Of a DNA stretch of 64,000 nucleotides, positions 11,356 to 23,306 are shown in pieces. The position numbers and the translations under genes are program-made. The stretch covers positions 138,749,501-138,813,500 of the forward strand of contig NC_092343.1 in the NCBI RefSeq assembly GCF_046630445.1, in the 5' to 3' direction. Within the stretch, counting starts at the first letter, position 1. Each line of letters opens with the position of its first letter. The stretch comes from Rutidosis leptorrhynchoides (Eukaryota; Streptophyta; Magnoliopsida; Asterales; Asteraceae). The notes under the pieces were generated by a model. That model had not been told where the DNA came from and did no database searches. It saw nothing but the letters and a program-made list of their open reading frames with translations.

Positions 11356-13226
11356 ATAGTCAATGTTAATTTTAAAAGTGTAAGTTATAATAACAATGTA
11401 AGTTATAATGTTATTTAAAGTTAAATATGTCTAATTATGTAATAACATAAGTTTAATTAAATTAAAATGAATTATTAAAGTTAATATAAGTTTAAATGAT
11501 ATAATTAATATAACATAAGTATTGAATTAATTAATTAAATATTAATCATAATATAAGTATTATTAATTAATAATAAATTTTAAATCATCTCATAAGTATT
11601 ATTAATTAATAATGAATTATTAATCATATCATAAGTTTCTAATTATAATCATTAAATCATAAGTATTTAATAATTAAATTATAATTAAATAATAACTAAG
11701 CCTTATAATAATTAAATAATTATTTAATCCTTATTATAAGTCTTATTATAATAATTTCATAATAATAGTTTAATACTTATCATAAGTATTTTCCATTAAT
11801 AATAAAAGTATTATTAATCATAAGTTTAATTAAAATGTTACTTAAATCATAAGTAATAATTAAATGATATAATAAATATATATCATAAGTCTTAAATAAT
11901 AATAATTACTTTTTATATCATAAGTAATTAAATGATAAGGAAATTCATTATTTATATCATAAGTTTAATAATTAATCATAAGTTTTAAATCAAAAGTTCA
12001 TCGGGTCGTATCTTGAGCCCCGGGTGTCGGTTTTCGGCGAGCCTTATATATATCTCTGCCTAATTAAACCACCCGACACATTGGTGCACTCAAGAACACA
12101 CCAAGAATAGCTCACAAGTTGTGGTGATCAGCCATGACACCACTTGGAACTTTAATTCAATCAAAATCGTGTTTTAGCCATAACGGGTGATTCGTGGCTC
12201 GGATTTAGATGACCCAAACATGAAAGTTCGTCCCATCATTAATCCTAACGCACTAACACACCCTAAAGTCACTAAATATAGTCACAAAGTCGGACCAAAC
12301 CTGGTTCATATCAATATCACATTTCAATCTTAACAAAATACCATTTTGATCATATCTAGGGCTCCGAAAATCGAAACGACATGAATTCGGAGTCTCAAAT
12401 TAATGTATTGATGAGAGGAACTCATCTAACTACTTTATTTTCACTTTTATATCAGTTACAAATCCAGAATTGAACAAAAAGCTGCTGTCCCAATTAAATC
12501 AAACCGAAAACATATGTATTTCAGCAATTCTACGCATACAATCATCATAACAACAACATGTAACTAACATACTATCAAAATAAGCATCAAAAACAGAAAA
12601 TTAATGAAAAATTAAAAATCTAGGGTTAGGGTTTATACCCTAAACGAGAATCAAGTAGTATAATTGCGTAGAGGAGATCGAGAGGAACGCGTTGATGTTA
12701 ATTAATTGATGATCCAAGCAAGCTTTTTGATGAAGAATGATGATGTTGGGGAGGTGATGTGCGACAGCCAAAAGGGGAGGGAGAAGGAGGATCAGAGAAA
12801 AAATTAATCTTAGGTTTAGGTTTCTAATTTTTGTGAAATAAATTATGAGATAGCAAAATAAAAAGCAAGGGAGTATACTCCCCCTAGCTTCGGCTGAATC
12901 GGGTGAGGTATGGGCCCCTTAGTGGGCCAAGTTGATAAAAGGAAGAAACCTTGTGACCCGAATCCCCGAACGAAACCTGAAACGCGAAAACACGCTTACG
13001 CGATTGAAAATTTGGAGAGATAACAAATACGCGACGAAAAATAAATATAAATACCATATATAATTATATGATCTTAAAATATCATATTTAAAATAATTAG
13101 AATTTAAATATCCCAAAAACTCGATCGTTGGTTTGAAAACCGAAAAGATTCGCCGGATAGAAATCCGCGACACGTAGAAATGTATAACTCAAAATATGAA
13201 TACAAACATTCATTTAACACATAATA

Positions 13227-13228
<2 letters not shown>

Positions 13229-13270
<42 letters not shown>
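13229..13270. repeat. (TA)n microsatellite
   Basis: An uninterrupted TA run of about 40 bp lies near the U3 start of the minus-strand solo LTR. Confidence 0.9.
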
Positions 13271-13274
<4 letters not shown>

Positions 13275-13384
13275 ACAAAAATAATAATATAGGTCATATA
13301 GATGACGTGGCATGATTAACAGTTAACGGTCATTAAATAATTAACGATAAAAGATAACGGAAAAAGTAGGGTCGTGACAGCTTT

Positions 13385-13707
13385 CATACCTTTATCTAAT
13401 GTCTGAGGATCAGCAAAACCAACCCCCCATTTATCACCATAGATTGTTTTTGGTCTATGCATAAAGATTACTTATTTTGAAAGATTTTTTGTTGCTAAAA
13501 CCTTAGATTGTTCAGTTCTAAACAAGATTTCTTCGTATTTAGCAAGTTCAGCTTTCATTGCAAGTGACTCTTTGGTAAATAGACTTATTTCAGATTTCTT
13601 CTTAATTAAGGTTTCTTTCAATTCAATAATTTTCTTATTAAGTTTGGAAATTGTCGGTTCATGTTCCTTTTGTAAGTTTTCAATATCCCATTGAAGGAAT
13701 TGAACTT
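13385..13707 (-). pseudogene. Sirevirus gag coiled-coil fragment
   Basis: A minus-strand frame is rich in Lys, Glu and Leu with heptad-like spacing (LNKKIIELKETLIKKKSEI, then SLAMKAELAKYEEIL). It predicts a coiled coil typical of the central part of long Sirevirus-like gag proteins. A stop follows LATKNLSK, and the frame continues to KTIYGDKWGVGFADP at the solo-LTR edge. The right end is cut at 13,707 by the inner copia element; the missing neighbour resumes at 28,919. Confidence 0.7.
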
Positions 13708-14665
13708 TGTTGAGTCCCCAAAATAATTAAGGATTTAATTATGAAAAAACTGTAATTTATTTGCACTAAAATGTTATGTACAGTTAGCACAAGTTTGTTT
13801 ATGTATAGACAGCAGATATTACTGTGTCGAGTGGTTAGTTTGCTGCTCAGCCTACCAGCACAAGGTAGACAGTGTTCTTCAATCAGCACAGGATGTGTAC
13901 TCAGCAAATCAAGAATATGAAGTGACTCAGCAATAAAGAACCAGCACAGCTGGAATGCAGCTTACTACACAAGACAGCTATGCTCCATTATAAGCATAGT
14001 AGTTTCCCGAGTGGTCAACATCAATGGTACTATTCAACAGAAGTCAAAGACAAAGTTGAACAGAAAAGGACACGCGTCGGCGGCTGACAAGTGACCTTAC
14101 AAGACCACGTGGGAATGCAGAAGTTTAACGCATGTGCAGACATGGGTTATACCTTATCAACACCTAGGGAACACAACATTCTATTTGTTTAATCAAATAG
14201 TGGTGCCAAACCGAATTGGGGTGTTCCTGCAAATAGCTACCAAAGAGGAAAGAGGAGAGCATGCTCTCTGATGTAGTTGTCCCCACAAGTACAGACATCT
14301 TATGTACCAGTAGACAATAGAGCCATTACACGGTTAATAAGACTACTATAAATTGTTGTATCCACTATTGTAATAACTAGTGGTGTGGGTTTATTCTTAT
14401 AGAGTCAAAAACGTGTAATAGCTTTTAGTTTACCTCTCGGCTATAATCTAGGTAATCTGTATCAACCAACTATCATTCCGCCAAGGATAGTTGTGATTCT
14501 TTGTGATTCAATCAATAAAGAATAACTGTTGAAAATTACTTGTGACTCTATTTATTTGCATGCTTGAATACTAATCGTGTTTAACTGTTAAGTTATTTTA
14601 AAAGAAATTGTATTCACCCCCCCCCCCCCTCCTACAATACTCCTCTTGTTATCAAGGGACCAACA
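13708..14665 (+). repeat. 5' LTR of the inner copia element
   Basis: It begins TGTTGAGTCC and ends GGGACCAACA. It is 958 bp long and nearly matches 27,964-28,918. A C run lies near its 3' end (around 14,618). Confidence 0.93.
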
Positions 14666-14667
14666 AC

Positions 14668-14679
14668 TGGTATCAGAGC
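14668..14679 (+). promoter_or_regulatory. Primer binding site, initiator tRNA-Met type
   Basis: TGGTATCAGAGC lies two bases after the 5' LTR and is the classic plant complement to the 3' end of initiator tRNA-Met. Confidence 0.95.
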
Positions 14680-14719
14680 TTCAGTCTTGATAATCAATAT
14701 CTTGGATCTGAATTCTCTC

Positions 14720-17409
14720 ATGGCTGCATATTCAAATACAGCTTACCTTGAAAATGGCTCATCCAATAGACCACCTAAATTTGATGAAGATGAGTATGAA
14801 ACTTGGAAGGCAAGATTCATGCTTCACCTTGAGTCTATTGACCCACTCATTCCTGGTATTGCCACAAATGGTCCATTTATTCCCACTGAGACTATTGGTA
14901 GTGCTCCAGCTACAGCTGACACTCCTGTCGTTCCTGGCAGAGAGGTCATTCTCACCCTTCTAGATGGGATGCTGAGGATAAACGTCGTGTTGGACTTGAC
15001 CCTAAAATCAGAACCTTGTTAGCTATAACTTTGCCTAACCCACTATTCAAACTGATTAAGGGAAAAGAAAATGCCAAGCTTATGTTGGACTATCTAGATG
15101 TTACCTATGAGGGTATGGGAGAAGTTAGGCAGAACAGAATGATTGCTTTAAAAAGAGAATATGAAATTTTCTTTCCCTACAAGAATGAAACCCTTAAGCA
15201 AACCTTCATTAGGTTTAACTCCTTGATTACTGACCTGATCACTTTGAATGTCACCTATACTGAGTTTGAACAAGTAAACAAATTCATAGATTCACTGCCT
15301 ACTAAATGGAAATCTGTTACTAACCCTTTAAGAACCACTCAGACTCTAAAGAACTTTAACATGTCTTCTCTCTACAGTTCACTTTGGAACCATGAGAAGG
15401 CAGAGGCTAAATTTGAACTTAACTTGAAAGAAAATTTTAGGTCTGCCCCCACCACTTCAAAATCTTCTAAGACAGATGATACTGCTCTTATTGCTGCTGC
15501 TAAAAAGAAAGCTCAAAAGGCTTTACTGGTTTAAAAGTTGTTGGCAGAAGAAGAGACAGCTGAGAGTGATGTGGATAGTGGTACTAGGTCTGAAAAAAGC
15601 AGTGATGATGAAAGTGATGCTGAAGGGTTTGCTGAAGGTATGGTTTTGCTGGCTAGGCAGTTCAAAAGGTTCAATCGTAATAGAACCAGCAAGTCATACA
15701 AAGGGAGTAAGAAACCGAGTGCTAGGTATAACAGCAAGTCAGTCAAGGGTCCTAAATCTGAGTTTTATAATTGTGGGAAGGTTGGACATTTTTCTGCTGA
15801 ATGCATGTCAAGGAAACCTTCAACTTCACATGCTAACTCTTTCTCAAAAGCTGACAAGTACAAGAACAAGTACAAAGCTATGAAAGCTCAGATGAAGGAA
15901 AGTGCTAAGACTGATAAGAAGGTTAAAAAGCCAGAAAAGGTTCTAGTTGCTGAGCATCATGATTAGGATGAAACCAGCTCGTCGTTTTCCTCTGATAGTG
16001 ATACTGATGATGATGGTGCTGGTTATGCTCCAGATAAAAAGCTGTGTTTAATGGCCAAGGAGGTCAAGGAGTCTGATGAGGATGATAGTGGTAGCAAGTT
16101 TTTGGCTGATATGAGGGAAGCTGATCAGAAAAGAGATTCTCCTCAAAGGAAAACTGAATTGATGTATAAGGTTGATAATTTTCGAACTTATACTGATGAT
16201 GAAAAAGCCAAAATGTTTGACTACCTAAGAGTTGACTTATGTAGAGGCATCAAACGTGAAGAAGTTTTGAAAACTGACAACAAACCTTTAAATGAGAAAC
16301 TTAAAAGTAAAAATGATGAAATTAAAATCTTGAAAGATGAAATTTCCAAACTTGAAAAACAAAACTTTGCTTTAAGGTCTCTTCACGTTGAGGCAGCAGA
16401 AGTCAAGAACCAGCTGGATAATCTTAAAAAGGTTGTCACTTCGTGGTGTACATCTGCTCAACGCATAGCAAAATGTGTTAACGAGCAGGTGCCTGCCCAA
16501 GTTGAAGCTTTCTTTGCTGGTGACTATGCTGTTGCTGCTGCTATTGCAGAAGTTACTTTCATGGACCCAATTCTTGAAACTGATCCTGAAGCTATCTTGC
16601 CAAATACTTTTGCCAAGATAGTTAAGGGTAAAAAGGTCTTGACAAATAAGTTTGTTAGACCTGCTACTGTGTCCCCACCTCCTGCCATGAAAGAGATTTT
16701 AGAGGATGAAGTGAGAGTAAGAGAAGCCAGTACCTCAATTGATGAGACTACTGACCCCTCAAGCATCTACTACATGACTCCAAAAGAAAGATGTATCGAA
16801 AGGGAAATCACTAAAAATAATCTTAGAAAAATTAAACCAACTGATTCCCCTTCGTGTTCGAGTTCTAATTGTGCTGAGCCAGCTGATGACAAACTTACTG
16901 GTAAACCAGTAGCTGTAGACAAGCCAGTCAAACATAATACTGGCAAGTTCAAGGCAGCAGGAAAAACTTCCTCTAGCTCATCAGCTTCAGTAGACAAGCC
17001 AGTAACTTCCCACGCTGGCTCGTCATATGATAAAGGCAAAGCAATACATCATGACTATGGTACTGGTTCCAAGAAGAAAGCTGCCCTTAAGGGAAAAGCA
17101 AAAGTGGACTCGAATGATGAGCTGTCTATCACTGAGATTGTGACAGTCAAGCTTGACCAGCTAATTGAGGCAGTAACCAAAAATCGACCCGATCTTACTG
17201 CAACCCTTTATTCAGTGTATGACCAGTCACCGATACCAAATGTGAGAAAATGCTACAAATGTGGCAGCAAGTTTAACTTAGCCAACCGGTGTCCTTTCAC
17301 CCCAACCCCATCTGCTGCTGCCTCTTCAAGCAAACCAGCAGACAGGAAGAGATCATCAAAGATAACCCTTCCAGAACCCATCCTTGGATGGGTTCCCAAA
17401 AAGAACTAA
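14720..17409 (+). pseudogene. Copia gag polyprotein, broken by one frameshift and two stops
   Basis: The ATG at 14,720 starts MAAYSNTAYLENG, followed by the copia gag opening YETWKARFMLHLES. A frameshift near 14,960 moves to the frame that stays in use to 17,409 (WDAEDKRRVGLDPKIRTLL, then LKQTFIRFNSLITDL). In-frame stops occur at 15,532-15,534 (TAA) and 15,964-15,966 (TAG). The first zinc knuckle near 15,765-15,805 reads EFYNCGKVGHFSAEC, so its first Cys has become Phe. A second, near 17,250, reads CYKCGSKFNLANRC and lacks the His. A coiled coil follows EEVLKTDNKPLNEKL (about 16,260-16,450). Gag would form the particle; this copy is dead. Confidence 0.85.
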
Positions 17410-17810
17410 TCTCTTAGCTACTGTGCAGGGCATTCAAAACAAGCAAATCTGGTATCTCGGTAGTGGTTGTTCGAGACATATGACCGAATGTAAGTCCCTG
17501 CTGATGGACTATCAAGAAAAAGATGGTCCAGTTGTTTCGTATGGAGATAATTCGTTGGGTTACATAGAGGGTTTTGGTACTTTGACTAATGGGAATGTCA
17601 CATTCTCAAATATTGCATATGTCGTTGGCCTCAAACATAACTTACTCAGCATAAACCAACTGACAAGTAAGAATAAGATACTCCAATTCAAAAAAAAAAA
17701 TTGGCACTATTTTTGATAAGACAGGGAAGCCGCTGCTGACTGCAAAACGTCATGAAAACATGTATCAAATTGACATGAACACAGCAGTCACAACAACTGA
17801 TACTTGTTAA
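17384..17810 (+). pseudogene. Copia protease with mutated catalytic Asp
   Basis: The frame shifts at the A run near 17,398. It then reads WYLGSGCSRHMTECKSLL, where copia proteases have D-S-G; the catalytic Asp is Gly here. The domain continues through YGDNSLGYIEGFG and HNLLSINQL and breaks at the A run 17,691-17,701. It resumes in another frame (IFDKTGKPLLTAKRHENMYQ) until a stop near 17,808. Gag maturation would have to be supplied by another element. Confidence 0.85.
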
Positions 17811-18140
17811 CCTAAAGTGGTTATGGCACAAGAGACTCTCACATCTCAACTTCAAAGATATTTACAAATTATCCAGTAGAAGTGTGGTGTCTGGGCTACC
17901 CACCATGTCTTATGTAAAGGACAGATTGTGTCCTGGCTGTGAAAAGGGAAAACATCACCATGCCTCATTCAAATCAAAGCAAATCTCATCTGTTGAGAAA
18001 TCATTTCATTTACTTCATATGGATCTTTTTGGTCCTGTTAATGTAGCCAGCTGTAGTGGGAAGAAGTATATACTGGTTATTGTTGATGAATATTCCAGAT
18101 ATACCTGGGTATTCTTTTTGAAGCAAAAGGGTGAAGCTTA
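17811..18140 (+). pseudogene. Truncated copia integrase (zinc finger plus first core segment)
   Basis: The H-H-C-C finger is readable (LWHKRLSH-like start near 17,820 in a shifted frame, then CPGCEKGKHHHASF). It is followed by LLHMDLFGPV, the first catalytic Asp, and VDEYSRYTWVFFLKQKGEA. The second Asp, the Glu, all of RT and all of RNase H are missing. The frame runs straight on into unrelated low-complexity sequence from about 18,140 without a stop, which looks like an internal deletion that fused integrase to the downstream ORF. Confidence 0.85.
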
Positions 18141-19373
18141 CCAGCAAATTGCTGATCAATCATATGACCTGCCTCTAAAACAAGGGGGTATGCCAAAAGA
18201 TGCACCTGCTGCTCCATATACTGGTTTAACACCAGGCATGCTCGAGTATCTTGCTTCTCGGGGTGGAGCTAACCAATCGACTACCTCTGGTTCTGCACCA
18301 GCTGAGGGGGAGGGTCCTCAGCGTAAGCCAGCTACTCGTAGGAAGCAGCCAGCTACCTCAACTAGAATAGCCACCGTCTCACATACTGGTAAAGCAGTAG
18401 TTGTATTAGAATCTAGTGCTCTCTGATAATAAAGAATAGCCCTAGTCTTATATACTGACTACCCAATTCTAGTATTGGAATCCGTTGCTTATCTATTTCT
18501 TGGTAACAGGCAAATCCAAATGTGCAAAGGCTGGCTCCAAGCAAACCACAGGGGAGATTGCACCAGTCTCAACTGCTGCTCCTGCAAAGGATGTGGCTAT
18601 GGAACCTGGTGCGTTTCTAGACCATACAGCAGAACATTCTAACATAATTGAAAACATTTTAACTGCTGACTTGAAAAATGAAAGTGGCATTAAAGGTACA
18701 ACCTTGGCTCCCAAGCTGACTGGTTTTAAAACTAGTGTTAAGAAGAGTAGCAACTCATACTCTTCTAGCCAGACACTTCCACATTTTTCTAAATTGAACT
18801 TAATGCTACATCCTCTGCTGACAGTCCAACCAACAGAGCACATAACTGACCCCCAAAGCAAACTTGAGCTGGGTCCTCATCGTGTTGAATCAGCTCAGGG
18901 TTTTGCACAGCCATTATGTTACTCAGATCATGATAATAGTCTCACTCCTACATCATTACCAGCCAGACCTCTTACACTATCTGGGTCAACATGTGTCGCC
19001 AATGAGTCAGTAGAGTCACAACTATACTTACAGACACCTTATTCTGTCTCATTCGAAGGGCTGACCAAATCACCAGTCTGTCCCAAGAGACCAACATCAG
19101 ATGCAATTGTTGAGTCAAATTTATTTGGTTCTACAGTTGTTAACATAAAATGCTCTATTATTTCAGTTCTTAGTAGGGTAGATGAACAGGCAGAGGGGGA
19201 GCAAGTTAAAGACGTTATTATTCCTACTGATGAGATTGATGCCTCTGCTACTGGTGTTGGTGCTATTGTTTCTCCTACTGGTGGTGCTGATGCTGGTACT
19301 GTTGCTTCTACAGCTGCTGGTGATACTGGGAGGTTAGTTCATGCTGGTTCAACTATTGTTTCTGAGGAGCTGG
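18141..19373 (+). pseudogene. Extra ORF of the inner copia element, 5' part
   Basis: The frame fused to integrase continues as a Pro/Ala/Ser/Thr-rich segment (LTPGMLEYLASRGG) to a stop at 18,424-18,426. After 56 bp a second frame (18,485 on) stays open for about 300 codons up to the solo-LTR insertion at 19,373. Its composition is low complexity and acidic. When the solo LTR and one target copy are left out, the frame continues exactly into 23,312 onwards. I recognise no domain. It sits in the env position of copia elements, but there is no signal peptide or membrane helix. Confidence 0.65.
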
Positions 19374-20129
19374 TGTGACAACCCGGAAATTTCCAACCAA
19401 ATTTAAACTTTAATCTTTATATGTTTCCGACACGATAAGCAATATTTGTTAAGTTAAATTTCAAGAATTTTAAACTATGTTCATACATTCATTCAACCTC
19501 GACCAAGTTCCAATGATTCACGAACCATTAAACGAATATGATTATATATGTATATGTGTATATATATTATAACTTGAAACGTAAACAAAATATTAGATTA
19601 AAAACTTTATATGACTGTATCTGTTTCAAAATGTTTATCAATGGAATTAGAAGATAAGATCAAATGATTGAATTATCAGATATATTGAATTATGATTACA
19701 AGTCTCTGTTGAAAGGCTCACGTTGAATTGAGAAATCTTTCCATTTTAACAATATTCAGAAAATGGTAATGTGATTTATAAATAAGAACAAATTGTCAAT
19801 CATTGAGAACTAGACAAAGGATAGTGGAAGATTGAATCTCATAAAGACTTGATTGATCTATTTAGTTTCAAACGTACAAAAACATTTTCAGTTTAAAAAG
19901 AACTTTATTATTAAAACGTATATAACTTTTATAAATATTTAGAACCACTTTTGACAACTCATTACTTAACTAGTATGATAAAGATAACGATATTCATATT
20001 TTATTTTATTAAATATATATAACGATTTAAATTAATATTATATATATTTATACGCGTATTATACGTACATAGTTTTATAGTTTTACTATACTTAAACTTT
20101 ACCTTTACTTTATTTTTACTTTACTTTAA

Positions 20130-20300
20130 CTTTAATAATTCACTTTAATAATTCATACTTTAATAATTCACTTTAATAATTCATACTTTAATAATTCACT
20201 TTAATAATTCATACTTTAATAATTCACTTTAATAATTCATACTTTAATAATTCATTTTAATAATTCATACTTTAATAATTCACTTTAATAATTCAAAAAT
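20130..20300. repeat. Tandem repeat, about 28-bp unit
   Basis: Roughly six copies of a unit alternating ACTTTAATAATTC and ATACTTTAATAATTC are arranged head to tail inside the solo LTR. Confidence 0.9.
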
Positions 20301-21005
20301 CTATTATAAATAGAATTCAATAAGTTTCATTATTTTATAGAAACTTGAAAATATTTTTCTCTAAACTCTCTCAATCGATTTACATATATATATTTACTCC
20401 GTATTATTTCAAGATATTATTAGTATACATAAAATATTACGACGGAGTGTTGTCCGAGTGATTTCGAAATTGTTTTTCGAGTAGGATAGGATTAAGGAAA
20501 TTATGGGTTATAGCTATGGAGGTGATTGAGTATGGTTCATGGGTATGCTCGTGAGGTCAATATAGTATTTATCATTTCCGTTCCGTCTACGTACCTTTCC
20601 TGCAATATTGAATCTCAATATTGATACGTGAGTACTCATAATTTAACTTTTACATACTAATAGTGTATCCCTGACTATTGCTCGAGTATTTAGGATTATG
20701 CATGCTTGTACTTTTGATATTGCCCTTAGACAGGTTAGGTTGAATCTTGAATTAGTTACACTTGTGGTTGAGATAAGGTATAAGATATGCATGTCCTTGG
20801 AAAGCTAGCGAAAAATTAAGAACTTTTCCTTTAGATATCAAATGGTTTCGATGAACGGATTAGAAGTTATAATCAATTGAATTTTCGATATTTTTATTAA
20901 AAATGATTATTATTATCGTCGTTTTTATCGTCGTTCTAGTTTTATCTTATTATTATCATTATTATTATCTTTATCAATAAAAGGGATTTATCATTAAAAT
21001 TGTTA

Positions 21006-21212
21006 CTCCCTCCGTCTCATTCCAATAGTCCACAGACAAAAAACACGCAGTTTTAGGAAATCCCACTAACTTCGTTTCTCCACCAATGAAATATCTTCTC
21101 TCTCCAGATCCACCAATGAAATATCTTCTTTCCTTTCTATTTATGGAAGTGGACTATTAATTTGGGACAGCCCAAAATGGAATACTGGACTATTGGAATG
21201 AGACGGAGGTAG
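21006..21212. mobile_element. Stowaway-type MITE, 207 bp
   Basis: It has terminal inverted repeats starting CTCCCTCCGTCTCATTCCAA, with the matching GGAATGAGACGGAGGTAG at the other end (one mismatch in the outer bases). The flanking TA dinucleotides (21,004-21,005 and 21,213-21,214) are the expected Tc1/mariner target duplication. There is no coding capacity. It sits inside a solo LTR inside a copia element inside the Sirevirus-like element. Confidence 0.92.
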
Positions 21213-21276
21213 TATTTTTTTTATTATTACTATCGTTATTATCGTTAAAGTTATAATTAATATTATTATTATTATC

Positions 21277-21278
21277 CA

Positions 21279-21360
<82 letters not shown>

Positions 21361-21370
21361 TTATTATCAT
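21277..21370. repeat. (ATT)n microsatellite
   Basis: About 30 ATT units with few interruptions. The surrounding 20,880-22,200 is a wider AT-rich degenerate triplet landscape. Confidence 0.9.
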
Positions 21371-23306
21371 TAGTAATATATATATATATCATTATTTAAA
21401 AATGGTTATTGTTATTGTTATTATTATTATTACTATATTATCATTAAGATAATTATTAGTATTATCGTTAATAATGTTATAGTAACTATCATTATTAATA
21501 TTAGTGTAATTAAAACAAATATTTGTAACACCTAATTATTTTGATTACTATTATTATCATTATTATAAACACGATATAAAAGATGATTAAAAGCTATTAA
21601 ACGAAACGATTAGGAAATAATGAGTAAGAGTATCATGATGAAATTAAGATATTATAAGATATTGATTTAGATAAAATTATCGTTCTTATTATTTTTATCA
21701 TTACTATTATTATTAAAAGTATCGTTAGTATTAAAACTATCATTTTAACAAAAATTATCATTTTAATAGAAATCTCATTATTACTATAAAATATCATTAT
21801 TATTATTATTTTAAATAGAATTATTATTTTAAATAGAATTATTATTTTAAATATAATATTAAAAATTATCGTAAATATTAAAGTTATCATAATTAGAATT
21901 ATCGTTTTATCATAATGTCATCTTAGTAATTATAAATATTGATATTTTTATAATAATAATTATTATTACAAAATAATACAACTTTACTTACTATCATTAT
22001 AGATATTATTTTATCAAATAAATATGTGATACAAACATATTTTGCTACGTGTAATAACTTACTTTAATAATACCTATTATATTATCTTTATGATATTAAA
22101 TGAACCCTATAAATTTTATTACTTAATATATATAAAAGTATATTTTATTATATAAATTTAATATAAAATTTTATTTATTAATAAATAAATTATATTATTT
22201 ACTCTAATAAATCTTTTAAAAATATTTAAAAATATAAAACGACGATATTTAAACTATATATTAATCATGTATAGATTTTTAGAAATTATTTTGAGTCAAA
22301 TTTACTTTTGTTGACTTTTGCATATTAGTCTCGAGCATTAGGATTGTGGTACACTATGACTTGACCTAATTTGTTAGACAAATATTGACCAACACATAAA
22401 TATATACAATTAATTTAGGTTCGTGAATTCGAGGCCAACCTTGCACTTGTTCAATGATGTTATATGTATTTTTACTACGAAATACGGTATGGTGAGTTTC
22501 ATTTGCCTTTTTACCCTTTATATTTTTGGGACTGAGAATACATGCGCTTTTATAAATGTTTGACGAAATAGACACAAGTAATTGAAACTACATTCTATGG
22601 TTGAATTATCGAAATCGAATATGCCCCTTTTTATTAAAGTCTGGAAATCTAAGAATTAGGGAACAGACACCCTAATTGACGCGAATCCTAAAGATAGATC
22701 TATTGGGCCTAACAAACCCCATCCAAAGTACCGGATGCTTTAGTACTTCGAAATTTATATCATGTCTGAAGGAGGATCCCGGAATGATAGGGGATATTCT
22801 TATATGTATCTAGTTAATGTCGGTTACCAGGTGTTCACCATATGAATGATTATTTTTGTCTCTATGCATGGGACGTATATTTATGAGAACTGGAAATGAA
22901 ATTCTTGTGGTCTATTAAAATGATGGAAATAAATGATTATGATAAACTAATGAACTCACCAACCTTTTGGTTGACACTTTAAAGCATGTTTATTCTCAGG
23001 TGTTAAAGAAATCTTCCGCTGTGCATTTGCTCATTTTAAAGATATTACTTGGAGTCTTTCATAGCATATTTTGAAGAACGTTGCATTCGAGTCATTGAGT
23101 TCATCAAAGATTATTATTAAATCAATTTATAGTTGGATAGTGGATATTATGAAATGGTATGCATGCCTGTCAATTTTCGATGTAAAGAAAGTTTGTCTTT
23201 TAAAACGAATGCAATGTTTGTAAAATGTATCATATAGAGGTCAAATACCTCGCAATGTAATCAACTATTGTGAATCGTTTATAATGTATATGAACGGGTC
23301 CTTTCA

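Larger units (their letters stand above)
10119..13379 (-). mobile_element. Solo LTR of a Ty3/gypsy-type retrotransposon, 3.26 kb
   Basis: On the minus strand the unit starts TGTCACGACCC and ends GGGTCGTTTCA, a typical long-LTR pattern with TG...CA ends and short inverted termini. The flanks are ACTTT (10,114-10,118) and GCTTT (13,380-13,384), a 5-bp target duplication with one mismatch. The two ends do not repeat each other, so I see no second LTR, PBS or polypurine tract; a solo LTR left by recombination fits best. The inside is AT-rich, with ATAAGT-type repeats (11,380-12,000), a TTTCTATTTTTAGAAAG repeat (11,130-11,280) and no credible gene. It interrupts the scaffold gag. Confidence 0.8.
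19374..23306 (+). mobile_element. Solo LTR, Tekay/Del-like Ty3/gypsy, 3.93 kb
   Basis: It starts TGTGACAACCCGG, ends ACGGGTCCTTTCA, and is flanked by a perfect target duplication GCTGG (19,369-19,373 and 23,307-23,311). No PBS, internal region or second LTR is present. The terminal sequence and body resemble the LTRs of the 42,533-55,399 element read in reverse, for instance around the CCTCGCAATGTAA segment near its 3' end. The inside is strongly AT-rich, with a tandem repeat (20,130-20,300), a Stowaway MITE and (ATT)n. The small open frames are chance products of low complexity. Confidence 0.9.

Noticed and set aside
12919..13313. Tyr/Ile-rich minus-strand ORFs at the end of the solo LTR
   Set aside because: AT-rich LTR sequence and a TA repeat; no start context or domain.
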